Counted from the stretch's first letter, positions 9,754-18,952 are shown. The stretch is DNA of 64,000 nt from Burkholderia pyrrocinia (GCF_001028665.1 NZ_CP011504.1:2108001-2172000), one strand, 5' to 3'. A program made the numbers and translations. Notes: generated by a model from the letters alone, not told the origin.

Positions 9754-9974
9754 TCATCTTCCGCAATCGGATCGAGAGGATTGTCGTAGCGCATGACCGA
9801 GCCGCGCAATATGTCCAACGGCTGAGCCTCGCGTGCGTGATACGGCCGGATCTCGAGCGTCGGCTTGCCGTGATCGGTAACGATCAGGCTTTCGCCGGAC
9901 GACTCGACGAGCCGGAAGTATTCGAGTGCGCGAGCCTTGAAATCGGATTTCGAAACGGGAGCGTGCGGCATCAT
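9735..9974 (-). CDS. type II antitoxin, Phd/YefM family
   Basis: 79 residues. The N-terminal part (VSKSDFKARALEYFRLVES, then ESLIVTDHGKPTLEIRPY) has the Phd/YefM fold pattern: a DNA-binding N-terminus that repels or represses, and an acidic, flexible C-terminus ending DPIAEDDWEASR that would wrap the toxin. It is the first gene of the pair and overlaps the PIN toxin gene. Phd-type antitoxins with PIN toxins are a common mixed pairing. Autorepression is expected from the family; no operator was resolved. Confidence 0.86.
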   Translation of the reverse strand: MMPHAPVSKSDFKARALEYFRLVESSGESLIVTDHGKPTLEIRPYHAREAQPLDILRGSVMRYDNPLDPIAEDDWEASR

Positions 9975-10179
9975 GATATGGACCTGGTCATGTGACGATG
10001 GTCATTTTATGACGGTGCGGCGGCGGGAGGCAAGTCGCGAAGGTCAGGCGCCACCGGATGCATGCAAAGCGCGACAGCGTGCGTCGATGCCGGGGGCCGG
10101 AAGACGCTGCCGGCCTTGCTCGCGTGCCTGCTGTGATCTAGATTTTTTCTATCCGGGTTCTCAGGCGGGAGGGACTGCC

Positions 10180-10602
10180 ATGGAACTGAGCGTAGAACGT
10201 GTCGATGTCTGGGCGGCAACCATCGACGACAAGCCGGGCGGCCTCGCGACCGTATTAGGCGCCCTGCGGACTGCCGGTGCAGACTTGCAGTTCATCGTCG
10301 CCCGCCGCACATCGGAGGCGCCGGGCAAGGGTGTCGTGTTTGTCGCGCCACTACAGGGAGACGCGGTGATTCGCGCGGCCACGCAGGTGGGGTTCACCGT
10401 CACCCCGAGCGTTCACTCCGTCCGCGTAATGGGTCTGGATCAAATGGGCATCATCGGGCAACTGACCCAGATGCTCGCGGACGGCGCGATCAATCTCCGT
10501 GGCGTCTCGGCCGCCGTGCTGGGTTCCCAGTTCATCGCCTATTTCGCGGTCGATTCGGCGGACGATGCAGACAAGGCGATCGATATCCTGCAGCGGGCAT
10601 AA
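10180..10602 (+). CDS. ACT-domain protein
   Basis: 140 residues. The protein consists of two ACT-like halves: VDVWAATIDDKPGGLATVLGALRTAGADL near residues 8-36, and VRVMGLDQMGIIGQLTQML near 80-100, each giving the beta-alpha-beta pattern with the Gly at the ligand-binding turn. There is no catalytic domain, so it is probably a stand-alone amino-acid-sensing protein. ATG 10180 has the site GGCGGGAGGGAC upstream. Both neighbours are on the other strand, so it is a single-gene unit. Function beyond ligand binding is unknown. Confidence 0.82.
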   Translation: MELSVERVDVWAATIDDKPGGLATVLGALRTAGADLQFIVARRTSEAPGKGVVFVAPLQGDAVIRAATQVGFTVTPSVHSVRVMGLDQMGIIGQLTQMLADGAINLRGVSAAVLGSQFIAYFAVDSADDADKAIDILQRA

Positions 10603-10681
10603 GGCGGCTGCGCTGGACGGTGGACTGGCTTGGCCGGAAGGGGGCATGCGTTCACGACGTTGCGGGCCCCCGCCACATGGC

Positions 10682-11365
10682 TCAGGTATCGGCCCACCGT
10701 CTCAGCAGGTTGTGATAGATCCCGGTGAGCGCGATCACGCCGCGGTCGTGAGCACCTTTGTCCGCAGAGAGCTGCTGAATCTGCGTATCGAGCTGAAACA
10801 GCAGCGTGCGGTCGGCATCGTCGCGCACCATGCTCTGGATCCAGAAGAACGACGCAACGCGCTCGCCGCGCGTAACGGGCGTCACGCGATGCAGGCTCGA
10901 CGCGGGATACAGCACGAGATCGCCCGCCGGCAACTTGGCGCGATGCACGCCGTACGTATCCTCGACACACAATTCACCGCCGTCGTACGCATCGGGTTCC
11001 TCGAGAAACAGCGTCGCCGACAGATCGCTGCGCACGCGGAAATCCGTGCCGCGCAGCAGCCGGATCGCATTGTCGACGTGCGTGCCGAACGTCTCGCCGC
11101 CTTCGTAGCGGTTGAACAGCGGCGGAAACACCTTGAGCGGCAGCGCCGCCGAAAAGAACAGCGGATGGCGCGCGAGCGCATCCTGGATCGCGTCGCCGAC
11201 CGCGCGCGCAACCGGCGAGCCTTCCGGCAATTGCCGGTTGCGTTTGGCAAGCGCCGACTGCGCGCCGGATGTCACGTTGCCGTCGACCCATTCGGCCGCA
11301 TCGAGCAGGTCGCGGCACTGCGCGACCTGCGCTTTGGTCAATACACCGGGGATATGAAGCATCAT
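10682..11365 (-). CDS. piuC: Fe(II)/2-oxoglutarate-dependent PKHD-type hydroxylase (PiuC/YbiX family)
   Basis: 227 residues. The prolyl-4-hydroxylase-like core has the iron ligands H-x-D in [11 protein letters not shown] and the distal His in [17 protein letters not shown], with the Arg that binds 2-oxoglutarate just after. N-terminal [14 protein letters not shown] and C-terminal [15 protein letters not shown] are typical of the YbiX/PiuC family. The start overlaps the end of the Sel1 gene (ATGA), and that gene follows a siderophore receptor, the usual piuA-piuC setting. PiuC is linked to iron and siderophore uptake; its hydroxylation substrate is not established. Confidence 0.92.
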   Translation of the reverse strand: MMLHIPGVLTKAQVAQCRDLLDAAEWVDGNVTSGAQSALAKRNRQLPEGSPVARAVGDAIQDALARHPLFFSAALPLKVFPPLFNRYEGGETFGTHVDNAIRLLRGTDFRVRSDLSATLFLEEPDAYDGGELCVEDTYGVHRAKLPAGDLVLYPASSLHRVTPVTRGERVASFFWIQSMVRDDADRTLLFQLDTQIQQLSADKGAHDRGVIALTGIYHNLLRRWADT

Positions 11366-12117
11366 GATGCGGATTCCATTGCGTGCGGCGCCAGTTGCAG
11401 CGCCGCCGAGCGGAACGCGTCGATCGGCGACGACGCGAGATACGCGCGCATCTTCGCGATAAACGCGGGCGTTGCGGTGGCCGGCACGCGCGCGAGCCAG
11501 ACGAGCGCTTCGTCGATGTGCCCGCGCTCGGCAAGCAGCCGCGCAAAGTTGAACTGGCCGCGGAAGTCGCCGGCAACGGCCGCGCGGCGATAGTGGTCGA
11601 ACGCGGCGTCGGTGTCGACGGACACGACCCAGCCGTCCTCGTGGAAGCCGCCGATCAGGTTGATCGATTTCGCATGGCCGAGCGCGGCCGCGCGGCGGAA
11701 CCAGTCGAGTGCGTCGGCGCGATTCTCGTCGACGCCGTTGCCGAGCGCGAGCGCCGTCGCGTAGTTGTACATGCCCCAGTCGAGCCCCGCCTGCGCGGCG
11801 AGCCGGTACCAGTACACGGCGACCGGCGCGCACGTGGCCGTGCCCCAGCCGAACTCGTAGCAGCGGCCGAGCATGTTCATCGCCATCGGATGGCCGGCCC
11901 GCGCGGCGTGCCGGAACCAGCCGAATGCCGCGGCCGGATCGCGCGCGACACCGTGCCCGTCGAGCAGGTACTGCCCGTACACGGCCTGCGCATCGACGAT
12001 GCCGTTGTCGGCCGCCGCCGCGACCCACGCGGCGGCGCGCTCGGGCGGCCCGGCCAGGATGTCGGCGAACTCGCGCGGCGATACCGACGCGAGCGCCTTC
12101 AGCGACACGGCTTCCAT
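11362..12117 (-). CDS. Sel1-repeat (tetratricopeptide-like) protein
   Basis: 251 residues built of Sel1-like repeats of about 36 residues with the A-x-x-W-x-x-x-A-A-x-x-G pattern, for example [40 protein letters not shown] and [20 protein letters not shown]. No signal peptide or membrane segment is seen, so it is probably cytoplasmic. It sits between the receptor and PiuC genes with 3-bp and overlapping junctions, so all three are one transcript. A scaffold or chaperone role in the iron-uptake system is inferred from position. Confidence 0.88.
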   Translation of the reverse strand: MEAVSLKALASVSPREFADILAGPPERAAAWVAAAADNGIVDAQAVYGQYLLDGHGVARDPAAAFGWFRHAARAGHPMAMNMLGRCYEFGWGTATCAPVAVYWYRLAAQAGLDWGMYNYATALALGNGVDENRADALDWFRRAAALGHAKSINLIGGFHEDGWVVSVDTDAAFDHYRRAAVAGDFRGQFNFARLLAERGHIDEALVWLARVPATATPAFIAKMRAYLASSPIDAFRSAALQLAPHAMESAS

Positions 12118-12120
12118 CGA

Positions 12121-14364
12121 TCAGTAGCGCGCGTTCAGCGTGACGAACGCCGAGCGGCCCGGTGCGATCGACGCGTAGTGCGCCGGATACGCCTGATCGA
12201 AGTACGTGCGGTTGAACAGGTTGTTCACGTTCAGCTGCAGGTCGAGCTTCTTGTTGATCCGGTACTGCGCCATTGCATCGAAGCGCCAGTACGACGGCAC
12301 GGCGCGCAGGTTCGCGGGATCGCCGAATACTTCCGACATGTAGAACGCGCCGCCGCCGACCGTGAACTTCGGCGTCACGTCGTAGTTCGACCACATCGTG
12401 AGGCTGTGCTTCGGCGTGTTCGGGAAGCGGTTGCCGTTGTTCGCCGCGTCCTTGCCGTTGTCGCGCAGCGCGCTCTTCATGTACGTGTAGCCGCCGAACA
12501 CCTGCCACTGCTTCGTGATCTGCCCTGCGACGCCGAGCTCGAGACCCTGCACGCGCTTGTCGCCGACCATCGCGTACTGGTTGTTCGGCAGCGTCACGCG
12601 CGCGTTCGTCGTGTCGATCTGGAACAGCGCGGCGGTCAGCGACAGCTTGTCGTTCAGCACGTTCCACTTCGTGCCGAGCTCGATGCTGCGGTTCTTCTCG
12701 GGAGACAGTTGATCGGCGTTCGGACCGACGCCGCCGCGGCCCGGCGTGAGCGACTGCGTTTCGCTGCCTTCGCCGAGCAGCATGCCGGCCGGTGTCGACG
12801 ACGTTGCATACGACGCGTAGATGCTGCCGTTCTGCGCGGGCTTGAACACGAGGCCGGCCTGCCAGTTCACGAGCGTGTCGTCGCGCGTATAGGTCTTGCC
12901 GCCGTTGGCCTTGGTGTCGGTGAAGCGGGTCGAGTAGTCGTCGACGCGCACGCCGGCGTTGACCTGCCAGCGCGGCGTGATCTCGATCGTGTCGAAGCCG
13001 TAGATCGATTTCGTCGTGGTGCGCGCATGCGCGTAGTCGTTGTTGCGCGTGATCGAGCCGGCCCACGGATCGTTCGGGTTCGGCGACCACAGGCTCGTGC
13101 AGTTGTAGCCCGATGCCGCGCCGATGCCTTTCTGGCAGACCTTTCCGTTATCCGTTGCGACGTTGTACGTATCGCGCTTGCCCCATTCGCGCGTCAGTTC
13201 GATGCCGGTCGTGAAGCTGTGCTTGAACGGGCCGGTGCGGAATTCGCCGAACAGCTCGGTCAGGTTCGCGAGGCTGTTGATCGAGCTGTCGCGGTTGTTG
13301 TTGCGGCGCCAGACCTTGCCGTTGACCACGTTGCCCTGGCTGTCGTCCGGCTGCGTCCAGATGTAGTCCTGCGTCGATTCCGTGTAGCGCGTGGTGTTGC
13401 GGATCGTCAGCGACGACGTGATGTCGTGCTCGATCTTGATCGTGCTGATGTCCGACGTGGTCTTGCGGAAGTCGCGGTCGATCAGCCCGTAGAAGTTGTG
13501 GCGATCGACGGGCGCCGGATAGATCGTGCCGACGTTCGCGGGCTTGTTCGACGTCGTATAGAAGTACGGGATGCCGCCGTCGGGCATGTCGTCGGTCGAC
13601 AGGTGGTAGTAGCTCGCGGTCACGCGCGTCGGCGTGCCGAGGCCGAATGCGATCGACGGCGCGACGCCCCAGCGCTCGTTGTTGACGGCGTCGCGGCCGG
13701 CGACGTCGTTGTTGTGGCTCATCAGGTTCAGGCGGAATGCGGCGTGATCGGCGAATTGCCAGTTGCCGTCGGCCGTGAAGCGGCGATAGCGGTCGGTGCC
13801 GAGGCCCGCGCTCGCGCTGGCCGTCGTGCCGAGGTGCGGGGCTTTCGTGATCAGGTTGATGCTGCCGCCGGCGCCGCCGCGGCCGCCGTATGCGCCGTCG
13901 GAACCCTTGGTGATCTCGACGCGTTCGGTGTTGAAGATCTCGCGCGTCGTGGCGCCCGTGTCGCGCATGCCGTCGACGAACATGCTGCCCTGCGTGTCGT
14001 AGCCGCGGATGAACGGACGGTCGCCGAGCGGGTTGCCGCCTTCGCCGGCGCCGAACGTGATGCCGGGCACGGTGCGCAGCGCTTCGGTCAGCGTCGACGC
14101 GCCGCTGTTCCGGATCAGTTCCTGCGGGATCACGGTGACGGATTTCGGCGTGTCGACGAGCGGCGCGGTGAATTTCGCGGAAGCGGAAAAGTCGGCCTTG
14201 TAGCTGTGCTCGGTCTTGCCCTGGATCTCGATCGGCGCGAGATGGCCTTCGGTGCTGGACGGGGCCGGCGGCGGCGTGCCGTCGGCGAATGCAGGGCTCG
14301 CGGCGAGCACGCTGCACAGGGTGGTGAATTTGCCGAGCTTCAACTCGTCGGAACGGGACTTCAT
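12121..14364 (-). CDS. TonB-dependent catecholate-type siderophore receptor (PiuA/Fiu-like)
   Basis: 747 residues. Residues 1-28 form a signal peptide ending ASPAFA. The plug domain begins after a Pro-rich linker and contains [14 protein letters not shown] and the receptor motif [20 protein letters not shown]. The C-terminus ends with an aromatic residue (FVTLNARY), as outer-membrane barrels do. The start at 14364 (MKSRSDELK) is preferred over an upstream ATG because the signal peptide follows directly. Closest in pattern to Fiu/PiuA receptors for monomeric catecholates and related ferric complexes. First gene of a three-gene operon, with a Fur-box-like element 118-136 bp upstream. Confidence 0.92.
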   Translation of the reverse strand: MKSRSDELKLGKFTTLCSVLAASPAFADGTPPPAPSSTEGHLAPIEIQGKTEHSYKADFSASAKFTAPLVDTPKSVTVIPQELIRNSGASTLTEALRTVPGITFGAGEGGNPLGDRPFIRGYDTQGSMFVDGMRDTGATTREIFNTERVEITKGSDGAYGGRGGAGGSINLITKAPHLGTTASASAGLGTDRYRRFTADGNWQFADHAAFRLNLMSHNNDVAGRDAVNNERWGVAPSIAFGLGTPTRVTASYYHLSTDDMPDGGIPYFYTTSNKPANVGTIYPAPVDRHNFYGLIDRDFRKTTSDISTIKIEHDITSSLTIRNTTRYTESTQDYIWTQPDDSQGNVVNGKVWRRNNNRDSSINSLANLTELFGEFRTGPFKHSFTTGIELTREWGKRDTYNVATDNGKVCQKGIGAASGYNCTSLWSPNPNDPWAGSITRNNDYAHARTTTKSIYGFDTIEITPRWQVNAGVRVDDYSTRFTDTKANGGKTYTRDDTLVNWQAGLVFKPAQNGSIYASYATSSTPAGMLLGEGSETQSLTPGRGGVGPNADQLSPEKNRSIELGTKWNVLNDKLSLTAALFQIDTTNARVTLPNNQYAMVGDKRVQGLELGVAGQITKQWQVFGGYTYMKSALRDNGKDAANNGNRFPNTPKHSLTMWSNYDVTPKFTVGGGAFYMSEVFGDPANLRAVPSYWRFDAMAQYRINKKLDLQLNVNNLFNRTYFDQAYPAHYASIAPGRSAFVTLNARY

Positions 14365-14481
14365 GGTGCGCTTCGACCTCGCGATGTGGCCCCGGAGGCT
14401 GGGTGCTACGGAAAGGTGCACACCGCCGGGAATTATTACGATTTGTTTTCAGCCGGCATTCTATGTAATTTTTCGTTAAAT

Positions 14482-14500
14482 GAGAAGCGTTCTTGTTCTC
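14482..14500. promoter_or_regulatory. candidate Fur box upstream of the siderophore receptor
   Basis: A 19-bp imperfect palindrome of the form GAGAA-N9-TTCTC lies in an AT-richer island between the divergent receptor and fitA-like genes. Length, A/T-rich setting and position fit a Fur operator, but it deviates from the GATAATGATAATCATTATC consensus. The rest of the 311-bp intergenic stretch 14365-14675 shows no gene. Confidence 0.4.
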
Positions 14501-14675
14501 GTTTGTAAGGGGATTGTTGACGAATGTTACAGGGCGGATGGGCGGGGAAGATTGGCCAAATGGCCAGATATGACGGGCTTGTCGGGCCGGTTAGAGTGGC
14601 TGTGTCGTGATTTACTCGGTATGACAGCAAGGTGCTAATATGACTGCATTGAAAGCAATTTTAGTGAGGCGCATC

Positions 14676-14915
14676 ATGCCGGTGATCACCGTTCGAAATT
14701 TGCCCGATGAAGTGCATCGCGCACTTCGGATTCGCGCGGCCCAGCACGGGCGCAGCACCGAAGCCGAGGTACGTGACATTCTCGAGCAGGCCGTCCTGCC
14801 AGGCGGGCGGCTCAAGCTGGGAACGTTGCTGGCGGAAATCGGGCGGGAGGCTGGGGGAGTCGATTTCGACGTCCAGCGCGACAAGACGTCAACCGATCCG
14901 ATGAGCTTCGAATGA
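14676..14915 (+). CDS. type II antitoxin, FitA-like ribbon-helix-helix protein
   Basis: 79 residues. The N-terminus PVITVRNLPDEVHRALRIRA is the ribbon-helix-helix DNA-binding fold of FitA/StbC-like antitoxins, followed by the A-A-x-x-G-R-S-x-E-A-E-V-R helix pattern. The C-terminus (RDKTSTDPMSFE) would bind the toxin. The start at 14676 is chosen because GAGG lies 7 bp upstream and the family begins with this residue pattern; an in-frame ATG at 14640 exists. Its stop overlaps the toxin start (ATGA). Confidence 0.87.
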   Translation: MPVITVRNLPDEVHRALRIRAAQHGRSTEAEVRDILEQAVLPGGRLKLGTLLAEIGREAGGVDFDVQRDKTSTDPMSFE

Positions 14916-15331
14916 TCCTTGTTGATACGAATGTCATTTCCGAACCGCTGCGACGCGAGCCGAGCGCAGCCGTGATCGAGTGGCTCGATGCCCAGAACGT
15001 CGAGACGCTGTTTCTTGCCGCGATCAGTCTCGCGGAGATGCGATTCGGCGTGGCTGTATTGCCGGAAGGGCGCAGGCGCGAGTGGCTGCATCGAAGCATC
15101 GAACAGCGTGTGGTGCCATTGTTTCGAGGCCGGATCCTGCCATTCGACGATGCGGCGAGCAAAGCGTATGCGAGCGTTCGGGCGCGGGCCCGTGTCGCAG
15201 GTAACGCGATCGCGCCTGTCGATGGTTTTATCGCCGCCACGGCAGATGCGAACGGCCTGATCGTGGCCACGCGCGACGTCGCACCGTTCGAGGCGGTGGG
15301 GCTTCGCGTGATCGATCCGTGGGCGCGGTAG
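14912..15331 (+). CDS. type II toxin, FitB-like PIN-domain ribonuclease
   Basis: 139 residues. PIN acidic residues are Asp5 in ILVDTNVISE, Glu42 in SLAEMRFGV, Asp104 in PVDGFIAATA and Asp122 in ATRDVAPFE. The pattern DTNVISEPLR at the start and VIDPW at the end is typical of FitB/VapC toxins. Translationally coupled to the antitoxin by a 4-bp overlap. It is convergent with the carbamoyltransferase gene. Confidence 0.88.
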   Translation: MILVDTNVISEPLRREPSAAVIEWLDAQNVETLFLAAISLAEMRFGVAVLPEGRRREWLHRSIEQRVVPLFRGRILPFDDAASKAYASVRARARVAGNAIAPVDGFIAATADANGLIVATRDVAPFEAVGLRVIDPWAR

Positions 15332-15360
15332 TTCGCAGTTAGCCTCCATAAACTGCGCCG

Positions 15361-15393
15361 AAATTGAAAACGCGCCGTGCAATGCGGCGCGTT
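15361..15393 (-). terminator. rho-independent-type terminator for the carbamoyltransferase gene
   Basis: Perfect 9-bp inverted repeat AACGCGCCG-N7-CGGCGCGTT. Read on the minus strand the stem is followed by TTTTCAATTT, as expected downstream of the minus-strand gene that ends at 15460. On the plus strand there is no T-run, so it is directional. Confidence 0.6.
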
Positions 15394-15459
15394 CTGCGTC
15401 AGGCATGCGGGCCCGGCCCTTGAAGCGATGGCGGGCGGGCGCGAGACCTCCGGTGCGGC

Positions 15460-16755
15460 TCAATCAACCCCGTGAAACACCGCATCCTCCGGCCCGAGGT
15501 ATGCGGGCGGGCGCCACGTCGCGTCGCGCATCGAATGCTGGACGAGATTCTCGACGCCTAGCAGCACCGCGAAGATCGCCATCCGCACCGGAATGCCGTT
15601 GTCGGTCTGCCGGAAGATCGCGAGGCGCGGGTCGCGGTTCAGGTCGACCGACAGGTCGTTCGCACCGGGCCGGCTGTCGCGCGGCAGCGGGTGCATGATC
15701 AGCGTGTCGGGCTTGCAGACCGAGTCGACGAGCGCCTGGTTGATCTGGAAATCCGGCGTGTAGCCTTCGAACGATTCGTCGGTGAAGCGCTCTTTCTGGA
15801 TCCGCGTCGCGTAGACGACGTCCGCGCCGCGCAGCCCTGCCGCGAGGTCGGTCGTCTGCTCGATCACATGGCCGTTCGTCGAGATCTGGTCGATGATGTA
15901 GGCCGGCATCTCGAGCATCGGCGGCGACACGAGCGTGAACTTGAGCCCGCGGTACAGCGCGAGCAGCTTGACGAGCGAGTGCACGGTGCGGCCGTACTTG
16001 AGATCGCCGACCAGCGCGATGTGCGCGCCGTCGACGATCTTGCCGAGCCGCGAGAACTCGCGCTGGATCGTATAGAGATCGAGCAGCGCCTGGCTCGGGT
16101 GCTCACCGGGGCCGTCGCCGCCGTTGATCACCGGCAGGTTGGTCGCGCGCGCGAACTCGGCCACCGAGCCTTTCTCCGGGTGGCGGATCACGAGCGCGTC
16201 GACGTAGCCGGCCATCACGCGGCTCGTGTCGTAGATCGATTCGCCCTTGGCCATCGACGAGAACGTGAAGCCCGTCGTGTCGCACACCGAGCCGCCGAGC
16301 CGGCAGAACGCCGCGCCGAACGACACGCGCGTGCGCGTGCTGGCCTCGAAGAACAGGTTGCCGAGCACGGCGCCTTCCAGCACGCGCGAAATCTTGTGGC
16401 GCCGCGCGATCGGCTGCATCACGTCGGCCACGCGGAACAGCGCCTCGACCGACTCCCGCGAGAACTGGTCGACCGACAGCAACTGCGGCTTGCCTTCGAA
16501 CAGGAACTGCTTCGCGAGCCCCTGATTGTCTACGCTTTGCGTATAGGCCCCGCCTTCCGGTGCCGAACGCTCGACGATTTCCGAAACGAAGCGCTCGACG
16601 ATCTCGGGCATCCCGCGCGATTCCTGCGAATCGTCGGGCAGCAGCCACGTATCCAGCGCGCGCCGGCTGACGCCGATGCGATTGGCGAACGCTTCGCGGG
16701 TCATGTTGAGGCGGCGCATCGCGTCGCGGAGGAAGGCTTGCTGGGGAACGGTCAT
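15460..16755 (-). CDS. pyrB: aspartate carbamoyltransferase with N-terminal helix-turn-helix domain
   Basis: 431 residues, about 100 more than ordinary catalytic PyrB. Residues about 7-48 (AFLRDAMRRLNMTREAFANR, then IGVSRRALDTWLLPDD) look like a Cro/XRE-type helix-turn-helix. The remainder is a complete carbamoyltransferase: carbamoyl-phosphate loop STRTR at 139-143, the S-x-x-K pattern in SSMAKGES, GEHPSQALLD, and the aspartate-side motif MHPLPR. It should make N-carbamoyl-aspartate, the second pyrimidine step. The gene stands alone, and a perfect palindrome lies just before its start. Autoregulation by its own N-terminus is a hypothesis. Burkholderia is expected to have another pyrB in its main pyrimidine locus, so this may be a second copy. 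Confidence 0.9.
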   Translation of the reverse strand: MTVPQQAFLRDAMRRLNMTREAFANRIGVSRRALDTWLLPDDSQESRGMPEIVERFVSEIVERSAPEGGAYTQSVDNQGLAKQFLFEGKPQLLSVDQFSRESVEALFRVADVMQPIARRHKISRVLEGAVLGNLFFEASTRTRVSFGAAFCRLGGSVCDTTGFTFSSMAKGESIYDTSRVMAGYVDALVIRHPEKGSVAEFARATNLPVINGGDGPGEHPSQALLDLYTIQREFSRLGKIVDGAHIALVGDLKYGRTVHSLVKLLALYRGLKFTLVSPPMLEMPAYIIDQISTNGHVIEQTTDLAAGLRGADVVYATRIQKERFTDESFEGYTPDFQINQALVDSVCKPDTLIMHPLPRDSRPGANDLSVDLNRDPRLAIFRQTDNGIPVRMAIFAVLLGVENLVQHSMRDATWRPPAYLGPEDAVFHGVD

Positions 16756-16773
16756 CGGCGGCTCCTGACGAAA

Positions 16774-16794
16774 AATATACGCGATGCGTATATT
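16774..16794. promoter_or_regulatory. perfect palindrome (9+3+9) before the HTH-carbamoyltransferase gene
   Basis: AATATACGC-GAT-GCGTATATT, nine matched base pairs per arm with a 3-bp centre, beginning 19 bp upstream of the start codon. Between it and the start lies the ribosome site AGGAG. The high A/T content and exact symmetry are out of place in 67% GC DNA, so it is very likely an operator or overlaps the promoter. Confidence 0.75.
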
Positions 16795-16871
16795 AGTTCG
16801 TGGCGCAGTGAAGTCAAGGAAAATCTGCGCGATCGGGCCGTGTGGCGCGTGTGACATTCGACGGGCTCGTA

Positions 16872-16900
16872 CTGGCGCGCGGCGTTCGTCTCCGTATAAT
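16872..16900 (+). promoter_or_regulatory. probable sigma-70 promoter of the entericidin gene
   Basis: A perfect -10 hexamer TATAAT at 16895-16900 precedes the entericidin gene. The -35 region 17 bp upstream (CTGGCG near 16872) is weak. Transcription would start near 16907, leaving an 82-nt leader. Confidence 0.5.
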
Positions 16901-16988
16901 CAGGTCAGGCCCCGGGCCCTGCATCGGCAGGGCACCATGCCGCAAACGATTCGCCCGGTCGGGCTTGTTGATTCGAAGGAGAATGAGA

Positions 16989-17123
16989 ATGACGCGTACG
17001 ATTGCTGCAATGTTGCTGGTGGTGACCGCCGCGCTCGCCGGCTGCAATACGGTCGCCGGCATGGGCCAGGACATTTCGAAGGGCGGCCAGGCGATCAGCG
17101 ATACGGCCGAAAAGGCCAAGTAA
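16989..17123 (+). CDS. entericidin A/B-family small lipoprotein
   Basis: 44 residues: Arg-containing N-terminus, hydrophobic helix, lipobox L-A-G-C with lipidation Cys at residue 18, then NTVAGMGQDISKGGQAISDTAEKAK, the conserved entericidin tail. AAGGAG lies 7 bp before ATG 16989; an ATG at 16983 in the same frame is too close to that site. Entericidins are small envelope lipoproteins induced under stress in enterobacteria; their role in Burkholderia is not settled. A strong terminator follows. Confidence 0.92.
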   Translation: MTRTIAAMLLVVTAALAGCNTVAGMGQDISKGGQAISDTAEKAK

Positions 17124-17147
17124 GGCAACCGGTTCCGGAATGCAGAA

Positions 17148-17194
17148 GGCGCCGGGCCGTCCCGCGATTGCGGGGCGGCCCGGCGCCTTTTTTT
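17148..17194 (+). terminator. strong rho-independent terminator after the entericidin gene
   Basis: An 18-bp stem (GGCGCCGGGCCG...CGGCCCGGCGCC core, one G-T wobble) with a 4-nt loop is followed by seven T residues. It lies 25 bp after the entericidin stop and is the clearest intrinsic terminator in the window. Confidence 0.9.
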
Positions 17195-17224
17195 CGGGGT
17201 GGCGTGGCGTTGACGCCGGTGGCG

Positions 17225-17797
17225 TCAGGCGTGTTCCACGAACGCGTAGCGGCCTTCGACCTTGCGCGGCGTGAACCAGCCGTAGTCGGGGAACAGCCGG
17301 TTGCGCACGAACCAGACGTAGCCCACCAGCACCAGCGTGACCGCGAGGCCCGGCAGCGCGGTCGACGGATCGCGTCCGAGTTCGGCGATGGTCTTCGGCA
17401 ACTGCAGCAGCGACAGCAGGATGAACGCGTGGTACGCGCCGACGCGATGGGTCGCGAAGCCCCAGATGAACAGCAGCGACAGCGGCACGGTCAGCGCGAG
17501 GAACACCACGACGAGGCCGTTGCCGAGCGCGCCAGACACGCCAGGGTCGCCAGCGGCGACGGAGAAGTAATACGCGAGCATGAGGCTGATCGCCAGCTGG
17601 AGGGTGCCGAGTGCGATCAGGATCCAGGTGTGCACCTTGTTCTTGCGACAGCGTTCCGGATCGGGGCGCGACGCGATCAGGCTTGCGATCGCGCGATCCT
17701 TGAGCCCCTGCCCGGACAGCTCGGCCAGCACGTCGGCCTTCCTCGTTCCCGCGGACAGCAGCACTGCGATTCTTGTTTTGGCTTCCTTCCTGTTCAT
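17225..17797 (-). CDS. hypothetical inner-membrane protein (four predicted helices)
   Basis: 190 residues from MNRKEAKTRI. The first 60 residues are a soluble helical segment rich in Lys/Arg (RKADVLAELSGQGLKDRAIA). Four hydrophobic segments follow, around HTWILIALGTLQLAISLML, GLVVVFLALTVPLSLLFIWGF, AYHAFILLSLLQL and LAVTLVLVGYVWFV. I do not recognise the family. The open frame extends further upstream, but that part is Arg/Cys-rich and lacks a ribosome site. Encoded on the same strand as the EamA transporter gene upstream, 186 bp away. Confidence 0.75.
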   Translation of the reverse strand: MNRKEAKTRIAVLLSAGTRKADVLAELSGQGLKDRAIASLIASRPDPERCRKNKVHTWILIALGTLQLAISLMLAYYFSVAAGDPGVSGALGNGLVVVFLALTVPLSLLFIWGFATHRVGAYHAFILLSLLQLPKTIAELGRDPSTALPGLAVTLVLVGYVWFVRNRLFPDYGWFTPRKVEGRYAFVEHA

Positions 17798-17983
17798 TGC
17801 GTGGCGGATTGTCGTTCGATGGTTGTCAAAGGTTCCGGCCACGCGAATATTGCATCTTGCGCGGTGGTGCGCAACGGTTTTGCAGCGCGCGGACACATTC
17901 CTACAACTGTCGCCGGCGTCGCGGGAACACGTGAGATCGGGCAGCCTGCGTGTCCTCAACAACGCGATGAGCGCGGGTGCGGA

Positions 17984-18952
17984 TCAGTCGGCGGCGGTTT
18001 GCGCCGACGGCGCGGGACTGGCTGGCTGTACCGGGTTCGCCGGCTGCGCATCGCGTGCACGCGCGGGCGGTTCGCGCCGCCGCGTCGCGCCGACGAGCAT
18101 GCCTGCGACGACGAGTGCGATGCCGGCGACACGCGTGCCGGTCAGCGTCTCGCCGAACAGTGCGATCGCGAACAGCACGGCCGAGACCGGCGCGACCGCC
18201 GTGAACAGCGCAGCCTCGGTGCCGCTCGTGCGCGCGGAGCCCGCATACCAGCACAGGTAGCCGAGCACGGTCGGAACCAGCGCGTAATAGGCGATCGCCG
18301 ACACGGCGCCGACGGTCCAGCCTGCCGCCACCGCGCGCCATTCGAACGCGGCCGGTACGAGGGCGAGCACGAAGCCGAGGCCCGACATCGCGGTGGACAG
18401 CGCGAGGGGCGGAAACGGTGCGGCAAGCCGCCGGTTCAGCAGGATGAAGACGGCTTCGCACGCGACGGCAGCCAGCACCAGCGCATCGCCGGCGAGCGTC
18501 TGGAGCGACGGCATCGTCTGGCCGGGCGCGAACGTGACGAACAGCACGCCGGCCGTGGCGAGCGCGGCAGCCAGCCAGTCGCGCGGCGTCTGCCGCTCGC
18601 GCAGCACGACGGCTGCGATCAGCGTCGACATCGCCGGCAGCGTGCCGAGCATCACGCCCGCATCGAGCGGCGACGACAGCTTCGTGCCGCTGATCAGCAG
18701 CACCGTATAGCCGACGCCGCCCGCCGCAGCCTGGATGACGAGCAGCACGGCGTCGCGCGTGGAAATGCGCGGCCAGCGCATTCGCTGCGCGCGCATCAGC
18801 GCGAACAGCAGCGGTGTCGCGATCAGGAAGCGCAGCGTCGTGGCCGCGAACGGCGGCAGGCCGCCGGCCGCGAGACGGCTCGCGATGACGGTGCTGCCGA
18901 CGCCCGCCATCGCGGCGGCGAGGTAGAGATAACCAATCAGTCGTGTCTTCAT
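17984..18952 (-). CDS. EamA/DMT-family transporter
   Basis: 322 residues with about ten hydrophobic helices in two repeated EamA halves. The first half contains GSTVIASRLAAGGLPPF and PLDAGVMLGTLPAMSTLIA; the second contains SGTEAALFTAVAPVSAVLFA and FGETLTGTRVAGIALVVAGM, the hallmark end of DMT exporters. A polar Pro/Ala-rich tail of about 30 residues follows. The start is either 18952 (MKTRLIGYLYLA) or 18961. Substrate unknown; such proteins often export amino acids or metabolites. The AraC gene lies upstream on the same strand, which makes it a possible regulator. Confidence 0.9.
   Translation of the reverse strand: MKTRLIGYLYLAAAMAGVGSTVIASRLAAGGLPPFAATTLRFLIATPLLFALMRAQRMRWPRISTRDAVLLVIQAAAGGVGYTVLLISGTKLSSPLDAGVMLGTLPAMSTLIAAVVLRERQTPRDWLAAALATAGVLFVTFAPGQTMPSLQTLAGDALVLAAVACEAVFILLNRRLAAPFPPLALSTAMSGLGFVLALVPAAFEWRAVAAGWTVGAVSAIAYYALVPTVLGYLCWYAGSARTSGTEAALFTAVAPVSAVLFAIALFGETLTGTRVAGIALVVAGMLVGATRRREPPARARDAQPANPVQPASPAPSAQTAAD

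Noticed and set aside
11383..14508. Open frame of over 1000 codons opposite the siderophore receptor operon
   Set aside because: Same reason: a GC-driven antisense frame with Arg/Val/Ala bias, overlapping a clearly coding receptor.
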